Origin: Oscillospiraceae bacterium
GTDB lineage: Bacteria; Bacillota; Clostridia; Oscillospirales; Oscillospiraceae
NCBI GenBank assembly: GCA_015068025.1
Contig: SVLH01000009.1
Location: 1-53,511 of the forward strand
Direction of reading: 5' to 3'
DNA length: 53,511 nucleotides
Position 1 is the first letter of the stretch. Every line of letters begins with the position of its first letter. A program made the translations under genes and the position numbers. Positions 14,274-22,539 of this stretch are shown here, piece by piece. The notes beneath the pieces were generated by a model that was not told the origin of the DNA, made no database searches, and worked only from the letters and a program-made list of their open reading frames with translations.

Positions 14274-15860
14274 TTACTTCTGGGCGTTACGCTTCTTGGT
14301 GGCCAGCACGGTGGCGGCGCCGATCATCAGCACAACACCGGCGATGTAGAAAATGGTAGTACCGACGCCGCCGGTCTCGGGCAGGGTGGTACCGGCCTTG
14401 TTGGCGACAGTCAGGGTGGCGACATAGTCGGCTGCGGAAACGGTGGTGTCGAGGGTATCAGACTTCTCAGCGCCGAAGTTCTTCACCTTGCCGCTGGAAG
14501 CGTCCAGCTCCGCAACGATGCGGATGGCCACATCGCCGGTCAGCTTGTTGTAGCCGACGGGAGGCGTGACTTCGGTCAGGCGGTAGGTGCCGGCGTTGAC
14601 GCCCTTCACGGTGAACTGACCGTTGGCGTCGGTGGTCAGCAGAGTACCCTCGCTCTCGGTGGCGGTGACGCCGGTAACGGTGTAGGTGCCGTCGCCGTTG
14701 TCGGTTGCCACGGCATAGCGCTTGTCGACCTGGCTGGAACCCTCATAGCGCCACAGACGGAACTGGGCACCGGAGAGCTTGGTGTCGCGGTTGTTGCTGT
14801 CGACCTTGACCACCTGCAAGGAGTAGGTGTAGACCTGAGCGGTCTGCTCCGTGGTGGTGCCGTAACTGGCGGCATTGTTGGGGTCGTTGGAATACTTCAG
14901 CACGGCGGTGTTCTTGTTGCCCATTTCATCGGTGCCAATACCGATGACGGCGTCATCGTTCAGGTCGGCGGCATAGCGGACCACGATATTGTCGGAGTTC
15001 ATAACCTGAGGCTCGCCCTGGGTGATGGTGGCCTTGATGCTTGCCACGGCGTCGGTCACCGTGACGGTCAGTTTCTTACCCACATAGGACACGGTGTAGC
15101 CCTGGATCTCGGTGAGTTTTTCCAGGGAGTTGTCGTTGTTGGTGTAGACCTTGACGGAACCGTCCACATAGTCCAGACCGGTAGGCATAACATCCTCGAA
15201 AGTCATCGTATAGGTGGGATAGGTGGCGATCAGAGAGGGCATAGAGGCGTTCAGTTCGAAGTACACCTTGTGGCCGATGGCGGCGCTGACAGACTGGCCG
15301 TAGTTGGCGCCGTCAGCCGTGGAGACGGCCTTGGTCAGGCTGGGAACGGAGGCCTTGGGCGCAACCGTGGTATTCTTCACGACGCGCAGGATATAGTCGG
15401 TATAGGCGTGGTACTCGTCGCTGCCGATGCTGCCGGAAACGTCCTTGACCAGATAGTAGCCGGCGTCCAGCCCGGAAATGGTGTAGGGGCCGTTGCCGGT
15501 GGAGGTGGCGGTGGGAGTACCCAGATAGTCTCCGGAGACCAGCATCTCCGCGAATGCGTGGGCGGCGGCTTCGTCGGTCAGGCCGGCAGAGGCAGCCTCC
15601 GCGTTGCCAAGGGCACTGACCTTGGAGTCATCCATACCGGAGCCCCAGGTGATGTTGGAGAGCACGTAGCTGATGACGCCCTTGATCTCCACCTCGTCCA
15701 GCGTACCGGCGAAGATCTGGTAGGCTGCGTACTCGTGGCCTTCGTCCTGAGTGTCAATGGTGATGGTGTACTCACCGGCGGCGCTGGCGGGAATGACCAT
15801 CACTGCGGCCATCAGCATCACTGCCAGCAAGCTTGCAAAAATGCGCTTCATCGTTTTCAT
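14274..15860 (-). CDS. Major (backbone) pilin with LPETG sorting signal
   Basis: The 528-aa protein has a signal peptide ending ASA near residue 27. An N-terminal domain leads to a pilin motif with Lys169 in TTVAPK, the probable acceptor lysine for polymerisation. A fimbrial isopeptide-type middle domain follows (about 175-340). A Cna_B-type domain then starts near YSLQVVKVD with the E-box-like YRLTEVTPPVGYN. LPETGG is at about 493, followed by a membrane segment and a basic tail. AAAGGAG is 8 bases before the ATG. Gene order and sorting signals support the backbone role. Confidence 0.93.
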   Translation of the reverse strand: MKTMKRIFASLLAVMLMAAVMVIPASAAGEYTITIDTQDEGHEYAAYQIFAGTLDEVEIKGVISYVLSNITWGSGMDDSKVSALGNAEAASAGLTDEAAAHAFAEMLVSGDYLGTPTATSTGNGPYTISGLDAGYYLVKDVSGSIGSDEYHAYTDYILRVVKNTTVAPKASVPSLTKAVSTADGANYGQSVSAAIGHKVYFELNASMPSLIATYPTYTMTFEDVMPTGLDYVDGSVKVYTNNDNSLEKLTEIQGYTVSYVGKKLTVTVTDAVASIKATITQGEPQVMNSDNIVVRYAADLNDDAVIGIGTDEMGNKNTAVLKYSNDPNNAASYGTTTEQTAQVYTYSLQVVKVDSNNRDTKLSGAQFRLWRYEGSSQVDKRYAVATDNGDGTYTVTGVTATESEGTLLTTDANGQFTVKGVNAGTYRLTEVTPPVGYNKLTGDVAIRIVAELDASSGKVKNFGAEKSDTLDTTVSAADYVATLTVANKAGTTLPETGGVGTTIFYIAGVVLMIGAATVLATKKRNAQK

Positions 15861-15918
15861 TGTTTGATCTCCTTTAATTTGTTTTTGATATGTGAGAAAC
15901 CGTTTTTGATCTTAGACA

Positions 15919-18900
15919 CTAACTGCATTCACGCCTCCCCTTCTTTCGGGATTGGAGAAGCATATATCCACAGGCAGACAGAAGCATCAGCCCTCCGCCC
16001 AGCCCGAAGATGTCTCCGGGTCCGCTGCCGCCCGTTTCGGGCATTTCCGGGAGCGAATCGTTGGTGACCACCACATTGTAGGCCACAGCATCGGCTCTGG
16101 CGTGGGTGTGGGCGTCCACCACAACGACGCCGCCTTCGGCGATGGTGAGGTAAATGGGTACGGTCAGCTCCTTGTATCCGGAAGGCGCACGCTCTTCTGT
16201 GATGCGGTAGCGCGCACCGTACAGCAGGTTATCGAAGAGGAGCACGCCCTGTTCGTTGGTGGTGGCGGTTCTGGTCACGAAGCCGTCCACCGGCGCGCCG
16301 CTGGCGCTTACCTGTACCAGCGAGAAGGTCGCTCCGCCCAGCTGTGCCGTTCCGCCGGAATTCGTTTTGGTCAGATACAGCAGCGGACGGCTGGGCGTGT
16401 TGTGTACCGCCAGCGTCACGTTGCCGTCGGCGTCATAGACCGCAGCGTCATAGCTGACCGCCCAGTTGGCGAAGGTGTAGTCGGCCTTGCAGGCTTCCGC
16501 GCCGATCCGGAGTTCCTTGATGGACCACTCCACTCTGGCGCCGTAGGCGTAGATGGGGAGGTCTGTCCAGGTGTGGCGGTAGCTGTTCGCCGCCGTCAGG
16601 TCCACCACCGTGGTCTGCGTGCCGGACAGGGTCGCCGCCAGATTGGCGCTGCCGTTGGCGAAGAGCTGGACCGTAATGTCCTGCCACTCGCTCTCGTCGC
16701 ATTCCCAGATCTTTTCGGCGGTGACATTCATCGTATTGGCACTGTTGTACACCACCAGCAATCCGTCGAAATAGGTGGCGAAGTCCACATCGTCGATGAT
16801 GCCGACCTTGGCTTGTCCGGTGTCGGTGTAGCCGACCTTGATGTCGCCCACGGGATTGTAGTTGGCCGGCGCCTTGATCTCACGGACGGTGATGGGGCCG
16901 TTATCGAACGAGAAGTCCTTGGCGGCAATGTTCATATAGCCGCTGCCGCTCAGGGTGTCGTACGCACCGTTGCCGGAGGGGTCATACACATACATTCCGC
17001 TGGCGCTGTCATAGTCGAAGGTCATCAGCACATCGTTCTGATACAGGCGGAACTGTGCGCCGCTGAGGGCCTCGCCGGTGACGCCGTCGGCCTTCTTGAT
17101 CATCAGGGAGTCCTTGTGGTAGTAGATGTTGTTGAAGTCCACCCGCAGCCACTCGGGGTCGGCAAGGTCGCTGGCGTAGGTCACGCCGCGCACGGTGACG
17201 CTGCCGCCGGTGCCGTTGCCCGTCTGGGAGTTGACCGAGGCGTCACTGACCGCCCATTCGGCGTAATGAATGACGTCGGCGGAGGATTCGGTCGACTCGG
17301 TGATCGTCCACGCCTCGTTGTACTTCACACCTTCGATGCGCCAGAACCAGGTGTTGGGATTGCCGTCCCCGTCATCCACGGCGTTTCCGGAATTCAGGGT
17401 GACGGTTCGTGTGCCGTTGGTAGCGGTGATGGAGAAGTTGGTCTTGGCGCCGCCGATCAGCGTGTCGTTGCCCGCAAAGGTCTTGGACACCTCAATGACG
17501 CCCACCTTACGGGTCAGCTTGCCGTCCACGTGCCAGCCGTCATCGTCGTAATAGACGACCTTGTACCAGCGGATGGCGTATTCGTTGGAGTTCAGATCCT
17601 CCACGTTCACCTGCTCGCCGTCCACCGTCAGCCTGCCGACGTGCGCCTTCAGCGATTCGAAGACTTCCTCGTCGGTGGGGAAGGTGGACATCCACATCTT
17701 ATCGGCCTTTTCACCGTACATATCACGGATCTTGGGGTCGTTGACCAGAGCCTGTGCGTCGGTGGTGGCGTTGTACATAGGCTTGGCGGAGGTGTACTGG
17801 GTATCCGGATTGCTGGCATAGGTGCTGTAAATGGAGGGGGTATAGTTGCCGGAAGAGCCGTCGGTGGAGCCGACATTGGCGTTGTACAGAACGAAGAAGT
17901 TCACCGCGGACTCACGGCCGTGTGTCCACTGGCCGGTCAGGTCCACGTAGCCGTCGTTGTCGCTGTCGTAGGCCTGCAGCTCGCTCCAGCTGATGCGGGA
18001 GTACGGGCTGATCCGTTCGCCGGTTTCGCTTTCCCAGCCCGCGAAGTTCACAGGATAGGTAGCTCCGTAAGCGTGGTTGGTGGTCAGCCGCACCAGCGTC
18101 TGGGACACGGTTCGCACCGTGGCGCTCTCTGCGGGCTGCACGGTGAAGGTGGCGGTGGTCTGCGTTGTGCCGTACACCGTGGGCGAGGCGCCGGGCGCCG
18201 TTACAGTGCGCCCGTAATCATAGCCCTGCATCGGGAAGTTCACGGTGTAACGAACCTGAATGGGCGCGGCCGCGCCGATACAGACCGTGTCACCGGTGAC
18301 CGTCACCGAGTCGCCGCCGGCATAGGAGATGCCGTTGACGGTCCAGATGTAGCCGCCCGGCAGTTCGATCTGCGTGCCGGCCTTCACGGTCTCCGTTTCG
18401 CTGTCTTTGTCGGGATACTGATAGGTCACCGTGTAGTACACAGGAACGCTGCCCGTAAATTCGACATTGCCGTTGACCGTCACCCGTTCGCCGCCGACGT
18501 AGACCGTGCTGCCGGTCAGCCAGTCATAACCGGCGGGCAGTGTGAACTGCGAGCCGCTCGTCACGGTCTGGGTGCTGACCTCGCCGTTGGGATAGCGGAG
18601 CGTCACCGTGCAGGTCTGGGAAACGAAGGTCACTTTGCTCGTAACGGTATAGGTCTGCCCGCCGTTGTAGGTGACGGTACCGCTCTTCCACTGCCCCGCA
18701 GGCAGCGTGATCTTCGTGTCGTTTTTGACGTACAGCGTTTCCGCCGTGCCGTCCGCGTGTTCAAAGGTCACGGTGTAGAATCGGACATCCGCGCCGTTGG
18801 AGTTTGTCAGGCGCAGATATCTTGCCTGGGTGGAGTTGTTGTTTCGGAGATTGCTTCCGATGTTGGTATACGTCGTGCCGAGGGTGGTGCCGGTCCAGCT

Positions 18901-19878
18901 CTGGGAGTTTGCGGACGTCGCGTATTTCACCCGGAAATCCGAAGATGTATAGGATGTGCCCAGCGCCTCGTTGACCAGATCCACGATGTCCGCTGTCCTG
19001 ATTTGCAGGTTGTAACGGTTGTTGATGCTGCCCGGCACTCTTTCAAAGGGGAGATTGCCGATGCACACCCAATTGTTCTGGGTGTCCAGATTGATGTAGA
19101 AGTTGGCGGTATAATTGTCATCCACCTGATCGTCGCCCACCGCCAGGGTGGAGATCCCGCCCGAGCCGCCCACGGGGTTGGGCAGCACCGCGGCGTTGCC
19201 CGTGGCGCCGGAGAGTGCCGAGGCGTTATACAGGTTTTCGTTGAGCACGATGTTCGGCTCGATCTGCTTCTCGCTGATGGTCTCGTTCAGTTCGGAGATA
19301 TCCAGCCCCTGCACGGATTCGGGGGTCGATGCGGGGGGCGACACCAGATTGGACGCGGAAGATTCGATTTGTGAGGAGCCGCCGGGGTCTTCCGGCGCGG
19401 GGTCGCCGGGGGCTTCCGGCGTCGAAACGGCGGGTTCTTCCACCGCCGTATTGGTCGAAACATTGGAGAGGAATACGCTTCCCGTCCCGCCGGAGGCCAT
19501 CTGTTCGGCAAGATACAGATCTTCGTTGTACAGGATGGCGGTATCCACCGTCCGGAGGATCAGCGTTTCCAGACTGTGGCTCTTGTCGCTGTCGATGTGG
19601 CTGAGCAGGTCGTTGATGTCATTGTCCTTGAGCAGCACCAGATAGCAGTTGCGGTTGTGGATATGTTCTGCCCTCGTGCAGCACAGCCGGTTGTCCTCAT
19701 AGCACGCAGCGCTGTGGCGATGTTCCGCCGCGCCGCATCGGGCCGTCTGCTCCAGCGCCACTGTGGAAACAAAGGCACCGCGGATGCTGATGAGCGACAA
19801 CGTGACGGCAAGCGCTGCGCCGAACAGCATCCATATTCGGTTTTTCAACGCAGGCTTTTTGCCCTTCACACAATTCAC
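15919..19878 (-). CDS. Large pilus tip protein/adhesin with MPETG sorting signal
   Basis: The 1319-aa protein has an N-terminal hydrophobic segment (about 13-33). Next comes a short Cys/His-rich stretch (residues 48-79, with AEHRHSAACY and AEHIHNRNCY), common in clostridial pilus-associated proteins. A Ser/Pro/Glu-rich linker follows, then a domain at about 250-365, three tandem repeats of about 54 residues (368-536), an unassigned region to about 780, and several Cna_B-type domains. One of these carries LMIKKADGVTGEALSGAQF, read here by its parts KKADG and GAQFRLY. MPETGG is at about 1279, then a membrane helix and basic tail. The start may be GTG 19878 or the in-frame GTG 19869. Its ligand is unknown. 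Confidence 0.88.
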   Translation of the reverse strand: MNCVKGKKPALKNRIWMLFGAALAVTLSLISIRGAFVSTVALEQTARCGAAEHRHSAACYEDNRLCCTRAEHIHNRNCYLVLLKDNDINDLLSHIDSDKSHSLETLILRTVDTAILYNEDLYLAEQMASGGTGSVFLSNVSTNTAVEEPAVSTPEAPGDPAPEDPGGSSQIESSASNLVSPPASTPESVQGLDISELNETISEKQIEPNIVLNENLYNASALSGATGNAAVLPNPVGGSGGISTLAVGDDQVDDNYTANFYINLDTQNNWVCIGNLPFERVPGSINNRYNLQIRTADIVDLVNEALGTSYTSSDFRVKYATSANSQSWTGTTLGTTYTNIGSNLRNNNSTQARYLRLTNSNGADVRFYTVTFEHADGTAETLYVKNDTKITLPAGQWKSGTVTYNGGQTYTVTSKVTFVSQTCTVTLRYPNGEVSTQTVTSGSQFTLPAGYDWLTGSTVYVGGERVTVNGNVEFTGSVPVYYTVTYQYPDKDSETETVKAGTQIELPGGYIWTVNGISYAGGDSVTVTGDTVCIGAAAPIQVRYTVNFPMQGYDYGRTVTAPGASPTVYGTTQTTATFTVQPAESATVRTVSQTLVRLTTNHAYGATYPVNFAGWESETGERISPYSRISWSELQAYDSDNDGYVDLTGQWTHGRESAVNFFVLYNANVGSTDGSSGNYTPSIYSTYASNPDTQYTSAKPMYNATTDAQALVNDPKIRDMYGEKADKMWMSTFPTDEEVFESLKAHVGRLTVDGEQVNVEDLNSNEYAIRWYKVVYYDDDGWHVDGKLTRKVGVIEVSKTFAGNDTLIGGAKTNFSITATNGTRTVTLNSGNAVDDGDGNPNTWFWRIEGVKYNEAWTITESTESSADVIHYAEWAVSDASVNSQTGNGTGGSVTVRGVTYASDLADPEWLRVDFNNIYYHKDSLMIKKADGVTGEALSGAQFRLYQNDVLMTFDYDSASGMYVYDPSGNGAYDTLSGSGYMNIAAKDFSFDNGPITVREIKAPANYNPVGDIKVGYTDTGQAKVGIIDDVDFATYFDGLLVVYNSANTMNVTAEKIWECDESEWQDITVQLFANGSANLAATLSGTQTTVVDLTAANSYRHTWTDLPIYAYGARVEWSIKELRIGAEACKADYTFANWAVSYDAAVYDADGNVTLAVHNTPSRPLLYLTKTNSGGTAQLGGATFSLVQVSASGAPVDGFVTRTATTNEQGVLLFDNLLYGARYRITEERAPSGYKELTVPIYLTIAEGGVVVVDAHTHARADAVAYNVVVTNDSLPEMPETGGSGPGDIFGLGGGLMLLSACGYMLLQSRKKGRRECS
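18274..18777 (-). repeat. Three tandem ~54-residue beta repeats in the tip protein
   Basis: Each unit starts with (Y/C)TVT, has a central (L/E)PAG or LPGG turn, and ends with a Y-x-GG-x-x-(Y/V)TV segment. Units are at about residues 368-420, 423-477 and 482-536. They resemble small beta-grasp or InlB-B-like repeats but are not assigned. Confidence 0.65.
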
Positions 19879-19933
19879 CAGATTTCTCTTTGCGGCTTTT
19901 CACCGCGTAGTCCTTTGTCGCCGACGGTCGGCG

Positions 19934-20461
19934 TTATCCCATCACAAAAATGATCTTGCCGAGAATGCGGTCTGCGGAAACGGTGCCGATTTCGGATAAC
20001 CGGCTGTCCATAGCGATCTCACGGTTGTCGCCCATCACAAAATATCGTCCCACAGAAACGGTATACGGAAAAGAAATATTGCACTGTCCCAGCGAGGGCG
20101 TCTCAACATAGGGTTCGTCCAGCCGCTCGTTGTTGATCCAGACGGCGCCCGTTTCGTCAACGGTAATGGAATTTCCGCCCTCGCAGATCACCCGGCGCAC
20201 CAGGACCTTATTGTTGAAATAGCAGGCGATCATATCGCCGGAACGGACCTGATCCGTCTTTCGGATCAGCAGCACCTGATTGTCGTGCAGGGTGGGTTCC
20301 ATTCCGTCGCCGTAATACTGCACCACGGAAAAGACGTGGGAAAACAGGTTCAGCAGCAGGATCAGAACAACGGCAACAGCCGCCACGATCCCCAGAGCCG
20401 TTTTCCTGTAAGACGGCGCCGGTCGCTCTCTCTTTCCTTTTGTTGAAAATAGCTTCGCCAT
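19934..20461 (-). CDS. SipA-like signal peptidase I homologue lacking the catalytic dyad
   Basis: The 175-aa protein has the type I signal peptidase fold with one N-terminal membrane helix (about 22-45). Box B reads YGDGMEPTLHDN, so Gly53 stands where the family has its nucleophile Ser before Met. Box D reads VLVRRVI, with Arg89 in place of the general-base Lys. Box E is partly kept as MGDNREIAMDSR. Peptidase activity is therefore unlikely. Pilus loci of streptococci encode SipA proteins of the same family with substituted catalytic residues that are needed for pilus assembly. The ATG at 20461 follows TGAGG. First gene of the pilus operon. Confidence 0.88.
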   Translation of the reverse strand: MAKLFSTKGKRERPAPSYRKTALGIVAAVAVVLILLLNLFSHVFSVVQYYGDGMEPTLHDNQVLLIRKTDQVRSGDMIACYFNNKVLVRRVICEGGNSITVDETGAVWINNERLDEPYVETPSLGQCNISFPYTVSVGRYFVMGDNREIAMDSRLSEIGTVSADRILGKIIFVMG

Positions 20462-20588
20462 TGCTCTTGTCCTCAACCTGTTTTGACCGCCGATCGCGGT
20501 GCGATTTCCGCTCTTTGCAGGGGCCTCTTTGCGGCATCACATTTGAACTATTTCAGCAAAAGCGCATAAAACCCCAAATTCTCATATT

Positions 20589-20617
20589 AGTATACATAAT
20601 TCCATATATAGTTACAA
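20589..20617 (-). promoter_or_regulatory. Promoter of the pilus operon
   Basis: TTGTAA (20617-20612), 17 bases, TATACT (20594-20589). It is the only good promoter seen ahead of the six-gene cluster. Confidence 0.82.
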
Positions 20618-20762
20618 GCCTTCTTTGTCGAATTATCGGAAAAATTCTTTGTTTTTCCTGCATAACAGCACTTTTTTCGCCCCCGGCGCCGTTTTCAGGT
20701 AGACATAAGCACATTCGCCCGCAATTTGCCCTCTCTCCCCTTCCACCACGCGTACCGACGGC

Positions 20763-20803
20763 AAAAAAACACCGCCGACGGCAGAGGGTGGCCGTCGGCG
20801 GTG
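20763..20803 (-). terminator. Terminator of htrA
   Basis: caccgccgacggc / gccgtcggcggtg form a 13-bp stem, followed by seven U on the minus strand. Confidence 0.92.
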
Positions 20804-20837
20804 CTTTGAGCGGTTTTCTGCTTGGGGCAGGGCTGGA

Positions 20838-22334
20838 TCAGCCGCCGTAGAAGTAGCGGAACAGATCCTCGAAGGGATCGTAATAGTAGCCGTTTCCATA
20901 CTGGTTACCATACTGATTCCCATACTGGTTGCCGTTGTAGTTATCGTTGCTCTGGGGCTTTTCGGTCTTCTGCTGTTCGGCAGGGACGGAATCCCAGGTC
21001 AGCTCCACCTTGCGTTCCTCGCCCTCGCGGTAGATGGTCAGGGTGACGGTGTCGCCGGCGGAGTACTTCTTCTTCACCACAGTCAGGTCTTCCATGGTGG
21101 CGATCTCGTCCTTATTCACCTTCAAAATGACGTCGCCCATTTTCAGTCCGGCCTTGTCTGCGGCGCCGCCCTCCTCCACGGAATAGACGAATACGCCCTC
21201 GGAGATGTCATACCGGAACTGGGCGGCCATCTGCTCGGTCAGGGTTCCGGCGGTGATGCCCAGATACGGTTTGTTGGTGACGTAGCCGTTGGTCATGATA
21301 TCCTCGATCATGGCGAACACGTCGTTCATGGGGATGGCAAAGCCCAGACCCTCCACGCTGGCGCTGGCGTAGGAGGAATACTTGGCGGACACAATGCCCA
21401 CCACCTCGCCGTAGCTGTTGAACAGCGGACCGCCGGAGTTGCCGGGGTTGATGGAGGTGTCCGTCTGGATCATGTTGAAGGGCGTGCCTTCCACAAGGAT
21501 GGCGCGGTTCACGCTGGAGACCATGCCGCCGGTCATGGAGAAGCTCAACTCGCCCAGCGGGTTGCCGATGGCCAGCACGCGGTCGCCCACGTTCAGCTTG
21601 TCGCTGTCGCCCAGCACCACGCTCTGCAGATCCTCCGCCTCGATCTTGATGACGGCAATGTCGTAATCCTCGTCGCCGCCGATATATCTGGCCTCGTAGG
21701 TGTCACCGTTATAGAGGGTGACCTCCACCGTGTCGGCGCCGTCCACCACATGATAGTTGGTGGCAATATAGCCGTCTCGGGTCAGCACGAAGCCGGAGCC
21801 TGCCCCAGTCTGCTGGGTGGTCTGGCCGTAGAAGCCGGTGCTGCCGGTGGCAGTGATGCGGATGGACACCACGCTGTCCACCGAGGAGGCAAAAACCTCC
21901 GCATCGGTCATTTCAGTCTTACCGTCTACCGTCTGTACATTCACCTGGGTGACAGGACGGTTGGAAACTTCGATCTCGGCCGTTTCGCCATCCGCCTCCA
22001 CCACCGGTTCGTTCAGGTGCAGCACAGCCCACGCCGCACCGCCGCCCGCGGCGGCGCCCAGCAGCACGCAGGACAGCACCAGCGCCGTGATCTTCAGTCC
22101 GGTGCGCTTTTTCTTCTGCTTCACTTTTACCTCCTTCACAGGCTGTGCCGCCGGCGCAGCAGCACCCACCGGCGCAGAGGAAACGGGTGTCCCCTCCGTT
22201 TCGGTGCGGGGCGCTTCCGCTTCATCGGCGGGCTTGTATGCAGCGTCTCCCGTCCGTGCGTCATACCGCTGACCCGGCTCGTCGCCGTCGCGGCTGTATG
22301 TGTGGTGATACAGGTTGTTCTCGTCGTGATACAT
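20838..22334 (-). CDS. htrA: HtrA/DegP-type membrane-anchored serine protease
   Basis: The 498-aa protein has a long cytoplasmic N-terminus, one membrane helix (about 80-106), a trypsin-like domain and one PDZ domain (about 350-450), ending in an NQYG-rich tail. The triad is visible as His195 in ATNYHVVDG, Asp225 in DEDYDIAVIK and Ser300 in NPGNSGGP. Such proteases degrade or refold misfolded exported proteins and are typical partners of surface-structure assembly. The ATG at 22334 follows GGGAGG; longer frames extend into the intergenic region. It stands upstream of the pilus operon but is separated from it by a terminator. Confidence 0.95.
   Translation of the reverse strand: MYHDENNLYHHTYSRDGDEPGQRYDARTGDAAYKPADEAEAPRTETEGTPVSSAPVGAAAPAAQPVKEVKVKQKKKRTGLKITALVLSCVLLGAAAGGGAAWAVLHLNEPVVEADGETAEIEVSNRPVTQVNVQTVDGKTEMTDAEVFASSVDSVVSIRITATGSTGFYGQTTQQTGAGSGFVLTRDGYIATNYHVVDGADTVEVTLYNGDTYEARYIGGDEDYDIAVIKIEAEDLQSVVLGDSDKLNVGDRVLAIGNPLGELSFSMTGGMVSSVNRAILVEGTPFNMIQTDTSINPGNSGGPLFNSYGEVVGIVSAKYSSYASASVEGLGFAIPMNDVFAMIEDIMTNGYVTNKPYLGITAGTLTEQMAAQFRYDISEGVFVYSVEEGGAADKAGLKMGDVILKVNKDEIATMEDLTVVKKKYSAGDTVTLTIYREGEERKVELTWDSVPAEQQKTEKPQSNDNYNGNQYGNQYGNQYGNGYYYDPFEDLFRYFYGG
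20896..20931 (-). repeat. Three 12-bp tandem repeats in the htrA 3' end
   Basis: ccatactggtta, ccatactgattc and ccatactggttg follow each other and code for NQYG units in the C-terminal tail. Confidence 0.8.
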
Positions 22335-22360
22335 CGTGATTCCTCCCAGTATATGTTCCG

Positions 22361-22379
22361 TTTGAAAGAATATTTCAAA
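22361..22379. promoter_or_regulatory. Inverted repeat ahead of htrA
   Basis: tttgaaa / tttcaaa are perfect inverted copies separated by 5 bases, 27 bases upstream of the htrA start. A shorter palindrome (atttc-t-gaaat) is adjacent. It may be an operator; no binding protein is indicated. Confidence 0.35.
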
Positions 22380-22539
22380 ATTTCTGAAATTCCGGCTCTG
22401 TGGGAGCCTTTGTCCACAGTATGCCGCAGAAACCTTAAACCGGCCTGAAAAAGTTTTTAAGCTTTCATGAACCTGCGTATTCCACAGGAATAAAAATTGT
22501 GGTAAACTGGTTCTGTACTTTTTGAAAGGAAGCAAGATT

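Larger units (their letters stand above)
20462..20837. other. Intergenic region between htrA and the pilus operon
   Basis: This 376-base stretch holds the htrA terminator, the pilus promoter and an approximately 120-base untranslated leader for the pilus mRNA. No gene, riboswitch or further repeat was recognised. It is AT-rich between 20560 and 20660, unlike its surroundings. Confidence 0.7.

Noticed and set aside
14202-16067. 621-aa plus-strand frame opposite the backbone pilin
   Set aside because: Antisense shadow; the minus-strand pilin has all expected motifs.
15952-19374. 1140-aa plus-strand reading frame opposite the tip adhesin
   Set aside because: Antisense shadow of a protein with signal, repeats and sorting motif; it has no ribosome site or domain.
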